This document shows, in pieces, positions 20,618 to 29,103 of a DNA stretch of 64,000 nt. This stretch comes from Thiotrichales bacterium (GTDB lineage Bacteria > Pseudomonadota > Gammaproteobacteria > Beggiatoales > Beggiatoaceae). Numbering within the stretch: the stretch's first letter is position 1; each line of letters begins with the position of its first letter. The stretch spans positions 310,433-374,432 of the forward strand of contig JADGDE010000002.1 of assembly GCA_016745035.1 (NCBI GenBank). Reading direction: 5' to 3'. The notes beneath the pieces were generated by a model that was not told the DNA's origin, did no database searches, and was given only the letters and a program-made list of their open reading frames with translations. A program made the position numbers and the translations under genes.

Positions 20618-21763
20618 TTAAGGTTGGTTTTCGATCACTTCACCAGCTTTAAGGCCACTGATAACGGTGACTTCATCGCCATAGGTATTACCTAAGCGTA
20701 AGACGCGCAGCTCACGTTTGCCCTCATTGACCACATAAACGCTGGGTAAGCTACCGCGTGGAACTAAAGCAGAGCGTGGAATCACAGGCAGTTTTTTCGC
20801 ATCAGAGCTGACATCATGCACTTCAACTTGAGCATATTGTCCCGCACCGGTGGTGGTGTTTTTAGGTAAATCAAATTTGACGGTAATGGTGTGACGTTTG
20901 CGATCGGCAATCGGGAAAATTTGTGCAACACGGACTTTTACCCAGCCGCCAACATCCAGTTTTGCGTTGAGAATCATGCCCTCGCTCAAGCCGGATATAA
21001 ACCGTGCAGGCACTTCGACTTGAATTTGCAAATGGCTGATGTCAGCAAATTTTAATAAAGGCATCCCCGGCTGTACGGTGTCGCCAATTTCGACCATTTT
21101 CTCAATAATTACGCCATCAAAAGGTGCAAGCCCTTGGCTATCGCGTAATTTGGCATCAATGGCTTCGATTTGAAAACGGGCTTGAGATAAGCTACTGCGC
21201 GCTTGTTCGATTTGGCTATTGAATTTTTGCAGTGTCGCATAGCGATCCATACCTGGATCGGCATTTCCCATCATGTCGGACATCGGCTCGGTAATCATTT
21301 CATCGAATAAAAAAGGCAAGCCCATGCCACCGGGGGCTTTGTCGAGCGAGTCAGGAGAGACCAATTCACGCTGATATTGCACGCCTGCGGTACGCAAAGC
21401 CGAGTCGGCTTTCATCCATGTAGCAACAGCGGCCTGACGCTTAGCTTTAAGCTCAGTGTCATCAATGGCAATCAATATGGTGTCTTTAGGAAAGCGGTTG
21501 CCCTCTTCACCTGCAAGGACGTTAATGCGCCCAGGCAGTTGCGCCGATAAAGTCACTTCTTTTTCAGGGATAACCGTGCCACCAAGGGTAATAGTATTAA
21601 CGATGGCACGTTCTTGTACCGTATAGGTAGCCGTGTTGTCTGTGTTTGCTGGGGTTTCTGCCCAAACTTGCGTGCTTAAAAGTAACAGCGCGGCGCTAGG
21701 TAAAAAAATCCGTTTTTTGAAATACCCGCTTAGAGGCATACAAGATTGTGTCGTTTTCCCCAT
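20618..21763 (-). CDS. RND efflux periplasmic adaptor (membrane-fusion protein)
   Basis: 381 aa. A signal-anchor segment lies near residues 13-35 (FLPSAALLLLSTQVWAE). The fold is typical: lipoyl-like half motifs (TLSAQLPGRINVLAGEEGNRF and APFDGVIIEKMVEIGDTVQPG) flank a helical hairpin (about 95-195), followed by beta-barrel and membrane-proximal domains (VIPRSALVPRG, VYVVNEG). It couples the permease encoded next to an outer-membrane channel. First gene of the probable operon adaptor-permease-hemB-sixA-SNF2. The insert within the hairpin (PGGMGLPFLFDEMITEPMSD) is unusually Met/Asp rich. Confidence 0.92.
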   Translation of the reverse strand: MGKTTQSCMPLSGYFKKRIFLPSAALLLLSTQVWAETPANTDNTATYTVQERAIVNTITLGGTVIPEKEVTLSAQLPGRINVLAGEEGNRFPKDTILIAIDDTELKAKRQAAVATWMKADSALRTAGVQYQRELVSPDSLDKAPGGMGLPFLFDEMITEPMSDMMGNADPGMDRYATLQKFNSQIEQARSSLSQARFQIEAIDAKLRDSQGLAPFDGVIIEKMVEIGDTVQPGMPLLKFADISHLQIQVEVPARFISGLSEGMILNAKLDVGGWVKVRVAQIFPIADRKRHTITVKFDLPKNTTTGAGQYAQVEVHDVSSDAKKLPVIPRSALVPRGSLPSVYVVNEGKRELRVLRLGNTYGDEVTVISGLKAGEVIENQP

Positions 21764-21840
21764 TGTTAATACCTTAGGTTTAAATCAGTGATAGACAGAC
21801 TCGCTGTCCTTTTGAATCGTCATCTCATGTGTGGATTAAT

Positions 21841-21890
21841 AACAATCGCTTATGAATCATCAGTAAACTGAGTATTCATAAGCAATTGTT
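21841..21890. repeat. Large inverted repeat (17-bp stem)
   Basis: AACAATCGCTTATGAAT (21841-21857) is the reverse complement of 21874-21890 with one mismatch, around a 16-nt loop. It lies between the SCP2-like gene stop and the RND adaptor start, on the promoter side of the adaptor. It could be a terminator stem or an operator-like palindrome for the efflux operon; no T-run adjoins it. Confidence 0.6.
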
Positions 21891-21894
21891 TAGC

Positions 21895-21917
21895 GGTAAC
21901 GAGACTCGCTCGTTACC
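21895..21917 (-). terminator. Hairpin after SCP2-like gene
   Basis: Perfect 9-bp stem GGTAACGAG / CTCGTTACC with a 5-nt loop, 10 bp past the stop of the SCP2-like gene. It is a likely transcription end for that minus-strand gene, though no clear U-tract follows. Confidence 0.5.
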
Positions 21918-21926
21918 TGCTTTCAA

Positions 21927-22322
21927 TTAAACTTTACCCATTACAGTAAAACTTAAAATGAAAGGTTTAGCCATGCGAGGTTCTTTAACCATGGCGCTAT
22001 AATCGCCAACTTGGAATTTTAATTTACGTGAGGTGTAAGCCATACCCAAGCCCATCATGCCAAGACCTTTAGCGATCCACTTATTCCAGTTATCATTACT
22101 GGCACGTAAATCCCAGTTCAATTCTTCACCATTATAAGCGCCAGCAGCAACGGCTTTACCGTTTTCAACCACGAGGACACCTTTGGGTGTGTCGTCACCA
22201 TCAAAACCGTAACCAATATTACTGGTAAATTCAATTTTAGCTAGCTCGTCAGATAAACCCGCTTCAGCATTCCATGCTTCCATGAAACTCTTCATCCACT
22301 CATCGCCAAATAAATCAGCCAT
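21927..22322 (-). CDS. SCP2-like sterol/lipid-binding domain protein
   Basis: 131-aa small soluble protein with the look of an SCP-2 sterol-transfer domain: an N-terminal amphipathic helix (DEWMKSFMEAWNAE), the strand GVLVVENGKAVAAGAY, a dipping loop LRASNDNWNKWIAKGLG, and the closing KLKFQVGDYSAMV. The proteins bind hydrophobic ligands; the ligand is unknown. I place the start at 22322 (MADLFGDEW) because AAGGA lies 8 nt upstream; longer starts overlap gmhB. It follows gmhB closely and may be co-transcribed with it. Confidence 0.75.
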   Translation of the reverse strand: MADLFGDEWMKSFMEAWNAEAGLSDELAKIEFTSNIGYGFDGDDTPKGVLVVENGKAVAAGAYNGEELNWDLRASNDNWNKWIAKGLGMMGLGMAYTSRKLKFQVGDYSAMVKEPRMAKPFILSFTVMGKV

Positions 22323-22371
22323 ATACATTTTCCTTATGGTATATAAAATTTGAGAAATTAATTTTCCCAGC

Positions 22372-22911
22372 TTAAGCCAGCATTGCATCAACTGCTGCTG
22401 CCAAATTGGCATAGACCTTGATGCTATTTAAATTATTGTGCTTAAGCAATAGCTGTGTTTTCTCTCCTTTGCCTGTCAATACCAACATCGGCTCTGCGCC
22501 AACGGTTTGTGCCGCTTGTAAATCACGCAAAGAATCACCGAGCACAGGGACATCTTGCAAAGACAGCCCTAAGCGTTCAGCGATTTGTTCAAACAAACCC
22601 GTATCAGGTTTGCGGCAATGACAGCCATCTCCTGACCCGTGTGGACAAAAAAACACAGCATCAACCTGTCCACCTACCTCAGCCAGCATCCGGTGCATTT
22701 TATCGTGTATCTGGTTTAAAGTCTCTATCGAAAACAAACCCCGTGCTAGCCCTGACTGGTTACTGGCAATAACGACTTGATAATCCGCTTGATTTAAGCG
22801 GGCAATGGCTTCTAAACTACCTTTGATAGGCTGCCATTCATCGGGGGATTTGATAAAGGCATCGGAGTCTTCGTTAATGACCCCATCTCTATCTAAAACG
22901 ACCAGTTTCAT
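22372..22911 (-). CDS. gmhB: D-glycero-beta-D-manno-heptose 1,7-bisphosphate 7-phosphatase
   Basis: HAD-superfamily phosphatase in the ADP-heptose pathway for the lipopolysaccharide inner core. 179 aa, normal length. Catalytic motif LDRDGVIN (nucleophile Asp7, acid Asp9), ASNQSG (motif II), the zinc loop CPHGSGDGCHCRKP, and motif IV VLGDSLRDLQAA are all intact. Its ATG overlaps the stop of the upstream MazG-like gene (TAATG), implying translational coupling. In many genomes gmhB sits beside glyS; that is not the case here. Confidence 0.95.
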   Translation of the reverse strand: MKLVVLDRDGVINEDSDAFIKSPDEWQPIKGSLEAIARLNQADYQVVIASNQSGLARGLFSIETLNQIHDKMHRMLAEVGGQVDAVFFCPHGSGDGCHCRKPDTGLFEQIAERLGLSLQDVPVLGDSLRDLQAAQTVGAEPMLVLTGKGEKTQLLLKHNNLNSIKVYANLAAAVDAMLA

Positions 22912-23258
22912 TAATCCACATCTCGAAATTCAGATACCCGAATATGTCCATTAACAAAACGCGATTGGCGCTTGTCTAATTTTTCCATTTTGTCCCAAAA
23001 AGCTTGATTTAAATCGAAATCTGCAGCGATACCTGTGCCCATCAATAAAATCAATAAATCAGCCACCTCCTCGGCCAAGGCAGCTTTGGATTTACCTTTG
23101 GTGACGCAAGCGGCAATTTCGCCCAGCTCTTCTGCCATCAGGGCAAGACGGTAATTCATTTCTTCACCGCCGTTATTTTTAAAATCGTGTTTGTCATGGA
23201 ACGCTTGCACCGCTGCAAGCATTTGTTGGTAAGAATCCTTTTCCGACATAAATTGCAC
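22911..23258 (-). CDS. MazG-like nucleotide pyrophosphohydrolase family protein
   Basis: 115 aa, all-alpha NTP-PPase superfamily. The metal-binding pattern is visible as ALMAEELGEIAACV (ExxE) followed by LAEEVADLLILLMG (ExxD). These proteins hydrolyse NTPs or modified nucleotides to monophosphates as housecleaning enzymes; the substrate here is not known. An in-frame Met at residue 4 (MSEKDSY) is an alternative start. Its stop overlaps the gmhB start. Confidence 0.85.
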   Translation of the reverse strand: MQFMSEKDSYQQMLAAVQAFHDKHDFKNNGGEEMNYRLALMAEELGEIAACVTKGKSKAALAEEVADLLILLMGTGIAADFDLNQAFWDKMEKLDKRQSRFVNGHIRVSEFRDVD

Positions 23259-23454
23259 TCAAGCCTTATAAACACCTAGCGGCTCATGATACCAGACTTT
23301 GCTTATCGAGCATCCTCCTAATTGGTTTTTTTTTCTGATTATTACTGATTTTTTCGTCATCGGGGTTGATGTAAGACTTAATTTTTTTAATTTTTGGATA
23401 ACACTACCGCGAGCAGCAGTGCCTGATTTTATTTTGTATTGATGAGCTTCTTAA

Positions 23455-23585
23455 CTGATGTTACGCAAAGCCTTCTCAATGCCCCAAAAGGCAAAAAAAC
23501 CGCCATTGCTCCAGGGTTAAATACGACTAGGCAGGCGGAAAATCACTATAATTGTGCTAAAAACTGGCTTAGTGCGTAACATCAG
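23455..23585 (+). repeat. MITE-like repeat family A, copy 3
   Basis: 131 bp, termini CTGATGTTACGCAAAG and TTAGTGCGTAACATCAG. Flanked on both sides by TTCTTAA, an exact 7-bp direct repeat that looks like a target-site duplication. Same orientation as copies 1 and 5. Confidence 0.9.
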
Positions 23586-23591
23586 TTCTTA

Positions 23592-23751
23592 AGAGTCTAT
23601 GCGACATATGAATAATCTACTGCAAATCCGCTATTTTGGTCTAATTCCGCGCTTTTATTTCGTTAAATAACACGTTATTCGCCTCACAAAACCACGGAAT
23701 TAGCCTCAAAATATCTGATTTTCGCGACAATCAATACCTCGCATAGACTCT
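23592..23751 (+). repeat. MITE-like repeat family B, full copy
   Basis: A 160-bp element with perfect 13-bp terminal inverted repeats AGAGTCTATGCGA and TCGCATAGACTCT. It begins 6 bp after family A copy 3 and ends 12 bp before the diguanylate cyclase stop. The first 95 bp match 63667-63760 closely. No coding capacity. Confidence 0.85.
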
Positions 23752-23763
23752 AAGTGCTTACGC

Positions 23764-25050
23764 TTATGTTTTTGCTGTGTCAGTATATAAACAAACTTGG
23801 TTGCGTCCATTGTTTTTTGCCTGATATAGCGCATGATCGGCTTTGGTAATCAACTCAGATAAGCCCTCATCCACGCTAAGTTCCGCCACGCCAAAACTAC
23901 AGCTCAGCGTGATCTGTTCGGGGAAATCATGCTTATAAATTTTGAGCCGGAATGCCTCTGCGGTGTTCATGCCCTCTGATGCTGTGGCACCTGGTATAGC
24001 CATGACAAATTCTTCGCCACCAATACGGGCAAAAATCATGTGTTCTTGTAAGTTTGACCTGAGTAATTGGGCAAAATCACGCAAGACACTATCCCCCACA
24101 TCGTGTCCATATTGATCGTTGACATGCTTAAAAAGATCTAAATCAAACATCACGACACTAAAAGCTTGTTGTTGCTGCTTAGCTTGCTGGAGTGCTTGTT
24201 TAGCGAAGCGCATAAAACCCATTCGGTTATAAGTTTGGGTTAAAAAATCGGTGACAGATATGTCTTCTAGCTTTTTGTTTTTCTTTAAAATCAGCTGTTG
24301 TTGCACATCTAGGCGGCGAATAAAATAACTGATTAATACATAAATAGCTAATAAGGCAATAAAAGTGATGGAGGTGAATATATTGGCAATATATTGCCCA
24401 TCAGCAATATAACTTTTTAGTGGAATACGAATTGAAATCAATGCCCGGATGTCTCCAATTTTTTCATAATAGCCATTGGCTTTGGGGTATTTCTCCACCA
24501 TTTCTTTGGGCGCATCTTGCGGGTCACCATGACAGCGCAAACAGCCTTTTTTAACCGGTTTGGTTGGTAAGGCAATGTATAAAAATACTTGCCCCATTGC
24601 ATCTTTGATCACTTCTTGGTATTTGTTCAGCACATCTGTATTCATTTGTTTTAACAAGGCGCTTTCTTGCGCATCAGCGCGGTTGATTTCATTGCGAGGG
24701 TTATTGGAAGCCAATTTAAAATAGACGGGGGGTAAGTTGTCTTTAGCCCGTTCTTGATTGAGAAAATCTTTAATGCCCCGTGCAGTGTAAGTAAATGATA
24801 GTGTTTTTGGGGAAAAATAACCGTCATAGAGTAATTTTTCATTCATCAAACGAAAGAGTTCTGGTCTGGATACCTTGTTAATGTATTGATGAATCGCACG
24901 GTGGGTAAGCAAAGCGTCGTGGGCTAATTTGTCGGCTTCAGCGAGTGCATAACGTTTGGTATATCCCTGAAAAGAAAGTGTCAACAACACAAATACGCTA
25001 GAAAAAACGGCGGCTAGAAACAGCAAGATAGAGCGATTTTTTGTGTGCAT
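23764..25050 (-). CDS. Heme-binding Tll0287-like sensor diguanylate cyclase
   Basis: 428 aa. Order: membrane segment (about residues 8-28), a periplasmic Tll0287-like (DUF3365) domain containing the c-type heme motif CLRCH (Cys170, Cys173, His174), a second membrane segment (about 222-247), and a cytoplasmic GGDEF domain. The catalytic site reads IGGEEFVM, an active-type GG(D/E)EF, with VMFDLDLFKHVND before it. It should make c-di-GMP in response to redox state or a gas sensed at the heme. Attachment of the heme needs the cytochrome c maturation system. It has its own promoter region; repeats follow its stop. Confidence 0.92.
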   Translation of the reverse strand: MHTKNRSILLFLAAVFSSVFVLLTLSFQGYTKRYALAEADKLAHDALLTHRAIHQYINKVSRPELFRLMNEKLLYDGYFSPKTLSFTYTARGIKDFLNQERAKDNLPPVYFKLASNNPRNEINRADAQESALLKQMNTDVLNKYQEVIKDAMGQVFLYIALPTKPVKKGCLRCHGDPQDAPKEMVEKYPKANGYYEKIGDIRALISIRIPLKSYIADGQYIANIFTSITFIALLAIYVLISYFIRRLDVQQQLILKKNKKLEDISVTDFLTQTYNRMGFMRFAKQALQQAKQQQQAFSVVMFDLDLFKHVNDQYGHDVGDSVLRDFAQLLRSNLQEHMIFARIGGEEFVMAIPGATASEGMNTAEAFRLKIYKHDFPEQITLSCSFGVAELSVDEGLSELITKADHALYQAKNNGRNQVCLYTDTAKT

Positions 25051-25312
25051 GGGGATTTATTGTTTTGCTAAAACTATTTGAAAGCCAGAGAGGGCGCTTA
25101 TAAGAGCATAGAAGCCACTTTAAAACAAGCCTGTCAGCTTGATTAAAACCCCTATATATTAGATAATGCTTATATGTATGTTAAAGCGTGCAATCTATCA
25201 AAGACGAACATCTGTTTTAATGGAATAAGGCAGGTGAATTGTTGTTGAATAGCTTGTATTACTCAATATCAGTTTATCCAAAAAAACCACACCCCTAGGA
25301 GCAATATTTTTT

Positions 25313-25762
25313 ATGAAACTTCTCTCTTATATTTTTGCCTCATTACTCATTGTGTTACCTTTAAGCAGCCACGCCGCACCCCCTCCTCCTTATTTATCTG
25401 CACTGGAAGCCAATAATGTTGACTTTGCAGGCAGCAGCTGTACTGCCGCCGCAAGTGAAATTTTAAAAGCCGATGGCTTTAGCCGTGTCATCACCAAAGG
25501 CAATATCGTTTTTGCCGCATTCAATGCTGGACGTGATTATAAATTCAAGGCTGCGATCAAATGTTACAATCATTATCAATTAGTAACCGTCACCGTCGTT
25601 TCCAATCGTTCTGGTGGCTTAAATAAAGCCCGCAGCTTAGTCAGCCAATTAAAAAATTATTCTGCAGCAGAGAGCAGCGAAGACGACAGTGATGCAGGTG
25701 ATGAAGAAGAGGCCGAAGAAGAAGAGTATGAGGAAGAAGAAGAATACGAGGAAGAAGAATAA
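25313..25762 (+). CDS. Secreted hypothetical protein with poly-acidic C-terminal tail
   Basis: 149 aa, no recognised family. A signal peptide ends at SSHA (residues 1-21). The mature domain (about 22-120) has two cysteines (in SSCTAA and IKCYNHY) that could form a disulfide. The last 30 residues are almost all Glu with spaced Tyr and Asp, encoded by GAA/GAG repeats prone to length change. It has a strong TAGGAG ribosome-binding site. A divalent-cation binding or surface-charge role is possible but unproven. It lies between divergent neighbours and is followed by a probable terminator. Confidence 0.8.
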   Translation: MKLLSYIFASLLIVLPLSSHAAPPPPYLSALEANNVDFAGSSCTAAASEILKADGFSRVITKGNIVFAAFNAGRDYKFKAAIKCYNHYQLVTVTVVSNRSGGLNKARSLVSQLKNYSAAESSEDDSDAGDEEEAEEEEYEEEEEYEEEE

Positions 25763-25826
25763 TCCTGCTATTGATTCGATTAAAATTGCCCAATAAACGT
25801 TTACAATAGGGCAGTTTTCGATAAAA

Positions 25827-25879
25827 CCTTCTAGGCGACTCAGATTGTGATTATCAAAGAGAAGCTAGAGGGTTTTTTT
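25827..25879 (+). terminator. Possible intrinsic terminator upstream of trkA
   Basis: CCTTCTAG (25827-25834) pairs with CTAGAGGG (25865-25872), with one G-T pair, followed directly by seven T residues. The loop is long (30 nt). It would end transcription from the acidic-tail gene before trkA at 25898. Confidence 0.4.
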
Positions 25880-25897
25880 GTGCGTGAGAGGTGTTAA

Positions 25898-27280
25898 ATG
25901 AAAAAAATCATTGTATTAGGCGCAGGACAAGTCGGCTCCTCTGTTGCTGCTAACTTGTCGATAGAAAAAAACGACATCACCGTTATCGACGTTGATCGAC
26001 GTTTGTTGCGCAATTTAGAAGAACATTATGATTTACGGGTTGTCCAAGGTCATGGCGCACACCCCAGCGTACTTAAAGAAGCCCAAGCTGAAGATGCTGA
26101 TATTTTACTGGCGGTTACCAACAGCGACGAAACCAATATGATCGCCTGCCAAGTCGCCCACACCTTATTTAAAATTCCGACCAAAATTGCCCGGGTGCGC
26201 GAACAAGATTATCTCGATTACACCGAGCTATTTCAAAATGAAGCGATTGCGATTGAAACCACCATTAGTCCAGAAAATTTGGTTATGCACGCGATCAAGC
26301 GTTTGATCGATTACCCAGGGGCTTTGCAGGTTTTAGATTTTGCCGATGGACGGGTGCAATTGGTCGCGGTTAAGGCTTACCGGGGCGGATCTTTAGTTGG
26401 TCATGCCCTGAGGGACTTACACAAACATATTCCGGGTGTGGAAACCTATGTAGTGGCGATTTATCGTGATGGCGAAGCCATTATTCCCGAAGGGCGTGAA
26501 ATTATCGAACCCAATGACGAAGTATTTTTCCTTGCGTCTTCTGTCCATATTTTACGAGTGATTTCAGAATTACAACGCTTAGAACAACCAGTACACCGAA
26601 TTATTTTAAGCGGCGGCGGCAACATCGGTAAACGCTTAGCCAAAAGCTTAGAAAATGATTATCGGGTCAAAGTCATCGAGCGCGATAATCTTCGCTGTCA
26701 GGAAATTTCTGCTGAATTAAAAAATTGTATCGTTTTGGAAGGCGATGCGGCTGACGCGGATTTATTGCACGAGGCACAAATCGAAAGCGCTGATGTTTAT
26801 TGCGCGCTGACCAATGATGACCAGCTCAATATTCTCTCTGCCATGCTCGCCAAGCGCATGGGCGCGCACAAAGTCATGGCACTGATTAACCGCCCGGCTT
26901 TTGTCGAACTACTCGAAAGCAGCAATATTGATATTGCCATTTCCCCCCAACAAGCCACCATCGGTACATTACTCGCGCGGGTGCGCCGTGGCGATGTCAC
27001 TGTGGTGCATTCACTGCGCCGGGGCGCAGCAGAGGCGATGGAAGCCATTGCTCATGGTGATAAAAATACCTCGCGCTTAGTCGGTCGCCAAATCGAACAA
27101 GTGGATTTACCCAAAGGCGTGACCATTGGCGCGATTGTCCGCGGTGATAAAGTCATTATGCCGCATCACCATGATTTAATTGAAGACAACGACCATGTGA
27201 TTTTGTTTTTAACCGACAAAAGCAAACGCACCATTGCCCGCGTCGAGGCCTTATTCCAAGTCGGTTTACAATTCTTCTAA
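25898..27280 (+). CDS. trkA: Trk system potassium uptake regulatory subunit TrkA
   Basis: 460-aa peripheral membrane NAD(H)-binding gate of the TrkH/TrkG potassium channel. Two tandem RCK units: the first Rossmann motif IIVLGAGQVGSSVA begins at residue 4, the second IILSGGGNIGKRLAKSL near 232, each followed by a TrkA-C domain. Length is normal. TrkH is not in the window. The gene is 14 bp upstream of uvrC, so they may be co-transcribed. GTGAGAGGTG before the ATG serves as ribosome-binding site. Confidence 0.96.
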   Translation: MKKIIVLGAGQVGSSVAANLSIEKNDITVIDVDRRLLRNLEEHYDLRVVQGHGAHPSVLKEAQAEDADILLAVTNSDETNMIACQVAHTLFKIPTKIARVREQDYLDYTELFQNEAIAIETTISPENLVMHAIKRLIDYPGALQVLDFADGRVQLVAVKAYRGGSLVGHALRDLHKHIPGVETYVVAIYRDGEAIIPEGREIIEPNDEVFFLASSVHILRVISELQRLEQPVHRIILSGGGNIGKRLAKSLENDYRVKVIERDNLRCQEISAELKNCIVLEGDAADADLLHEAQIESADVYCALTNDDQLNILSAMLAKRMGAHKVMALINRPAFVELLESSNIDIAISPQQATIGTLLARVRRGDVTVVHSLRRGAAEAMEAIAHGDKNTSRLVGRQIEQVDLPKGVTIGAIVRGDKVIMPHHHDLIEDNDHVILFLTDKSKRTIARVEALFQVGLQFF

Positions 27281-27294
27281 ACGGCAAATTTCGT

Positions 27295-29103
27295 ATGTTC
27301 GAGCATAAAACATTTTTAACCACCGTGCCGCAAACGCCAGGGGTGTATCAAATGTTTGATGCCAAACAGCGGATTTTATACGTCGGCAAAGCCAAAAATC
27401 TACAAAAACGCCTGCAAAGCTATTTCCGTAATCCAACACAACTCGCGCCAAAAACGCGGGCTTTGGTGATGAAAATTGCCGATATTCAACTGCAACACAC
27501 GCACACCGAAACCGAGGCATTGATTTTAGAAAACACTTTAATCAAACGCCTACAACCGCCTTACAATATCCTTCTGCGCGATGACAAAGCCTATCCCTAT
27601 TTACATATTTCCGCCGATGAGTTTCCGCGTTTAAGTTTACATCGGGGCGCAAAAACCAAGGCAGGCGAATATTTTGGCCCTTATCCACACGGGCGCGCGG
27701 TCAAACACAGCCTGCGTTTATTGCAGCGCTTGTTTCCGATTCGCCAATGCGATAACACGACCTATAAAAATCGCAGCCGCCCGTGTTTACAATATCAAAT
27801 CAAGCGTTGCTCCGCGCCTTGTGTCAATCTGGTAAGCACGGAAGACTACCAACGCGACCTTGAACATACCCGCCTATTTTTACAAGGCAAAAACCAAATA
27901 ATTATTCAAACCTTGGTCGATAAAATGCAGCAAGCCGCCAGCGCTTTGGATTTTGAAAAAGCGAGTATTTATCGTGACCAAATTGCCGAACTCAAACGTC
28001 TGCAAGCGCAGCAAAACATGGAAACCGGCAAAGCCATCAATGTGGATGTGATTTGTTGCCGCACCGAAGCCAACAGTGCCTTGGTCTATGTGCTGAATGT
28101 CCGTGCGGGCAGACATTTGGGCGGGCGGGTTTATCACCCTAAACAAGCGGGCTTGCACGACAGCCAAACCGTCTTAGCAGCGTTTTTGCCGCAATATTAT
28201 TTAAACCCTGAGCGTGATTTACCTCAGCAATTGGTATTAGAACCAACACTCACAGACTTAGAGAGTTTATTTGCCGCCCTGCGCGCTCAAGGCAAAACCC
28301 CGCCGCGTTTACGTCGGCAAATTTCCGGCGTGTATCAACAATGGCTGAGTTTAGCCCAAGAAAGCCTAGCACAGCAGCGCTTGCGTCAAGCGCCCAAGCG
28401 CTATCGTGATGGACTTGCAGCGTTGGCTCTTGCCTTACAATTGGAAAGTTTACCCGAACGTTTGGAATGTTTTGATATTAGCCACAGCCTTGGCGAAGCC
28501 ACCGTCGGTTCTTGTGTGGTGTTTAATCAAGAAGGTGCGGATAAAAACGCCTATCGGCGTTTTAATATTAAAGATGTCACCGCAGGTGACGATTATGCGG
28601 CAATGGCGCAAGCCTTAACACGTCACTATCAAAAGCAATTACAAACCGCACAAACCCTGCCGGATATTTTGTTTATTGATGGCGGTAAAGGACAAGTAAA
28701 GCAGGCGGTGGAGGTATTGGCGACGCTGAATATTGATAGCATCACTATCGTAGGCGTGGCAAAAGGCGCAGACAGACAAGTCGGCTTAGAGACCTTAATC
28801 CTTGCCCCTGCTTATAAGGCGGTGTCATTGGCAAAGACTGACCCAGCGCTATTAGTTATCCAACAAATTCGCGATGAGGCGCACCGCTTCGCCATCACCG
28901 GACACAGGCAGCAACGGCGCAAACACAAAGGGCGTAGCCAGTTACAGCAAATCGAGGGCATTGGCGAAAAACGCCGCGCCCAATTACTGCAACACTTTGG
29001 CAGCTTTGCCGCAGTCCAAGCCGCTGGCATCGCTGATTTATGCCAAATACCGGGGATTGGTAAAGCTTTAGCAGAAAAAATTTACCAGCAATTGCGGGCT
29101 TAA
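27295..29103 (+). CDS. uvrC: Excinuclease ABC subunit C
   Basis: Dual-incision nuclease of nucleotide excision repair. 602 aa, normal length. The N-terminal GIY-YIG domain (PGVYQMFDAKQRILYVGKAK) starts near residue 15, a CPxx-type RCSAPC cluster near 170, a UVR motif (DFEKASIYRDQIAELKRL) near 220, the RNase H-like C-terminal nuclease with ECFDISH and ILFIDGGKGQ, and two helix-hairpin-helix motifs ending IPGIGKALAEKI. Its stop overlaps the stop of the convergent hsdR pseudogene by 4 bp. Confidence 0.97.
   Translation: MFEHKTFLTTVPQTPGVYQMFDAKQRILYVGKAKNLQKRLQSYFRNPTQLAPKTRALVMKIADIQLQHTHTETEALILENTLIKRLQPPYNILLRDDKAYPYLHISADEFPRLSLHRGAKTKAGEYFGPYPHGRAVKHSLRLLQRLFPIRQCDNTTYKNRSRPCLQYQIKRCSAPCVNLVSTEDYQRDLEHTRLFLQGKNQIIIQTLVDKMQQAASALDFEKASIYRDQIAELKRLQAQQNMETGKAINVDVICCRTEANSALVYVLNVRAGRHLGGRVYHPKQAGLHDSQTVLAAFLPQYYLNPERDLPQQLVLEPTLTDLESLFAALRAQGKTPPRLRRQISGVYQQWLSLAQESLAQQRLRQAPKRYRDGLAALALALQLESLPERLECFDISHSLGEATVGSCVVFNQEGADKNAYRRFNIKDVTAGDDYAAMAQALTRHYQKQLQTAQTLPDILFIDGGKGQVKQAVEVLATLNIDSITIVGVAKGADRQVGLETLILAPAYKAVSLAKTDPALLVIQQIRDEAHRFAITGHRQQRRKHKGRSQLQQIEGIGEKRRAQLLQHFGSFAAVQAAGIADLCQIPGIGKALAEKIYQQLRA

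Larger units (their letters stand above)
23259..23763. other. Repeat-rich intergenic region upstream of MazG-like gene
   Basis: 505 bp between two minus-strand genes (the 3' end of the diguanylate cyclase gene and the 5' end of the MazG-like gene). It holds a family A repeat and a family B repeat only 6 bp apart, and an AT-rich stretch (23320-23400) that could hold the promoter of the MazG-gmhB-SCP2 unit. No coding sequence is evident. Confidence 0.6.
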
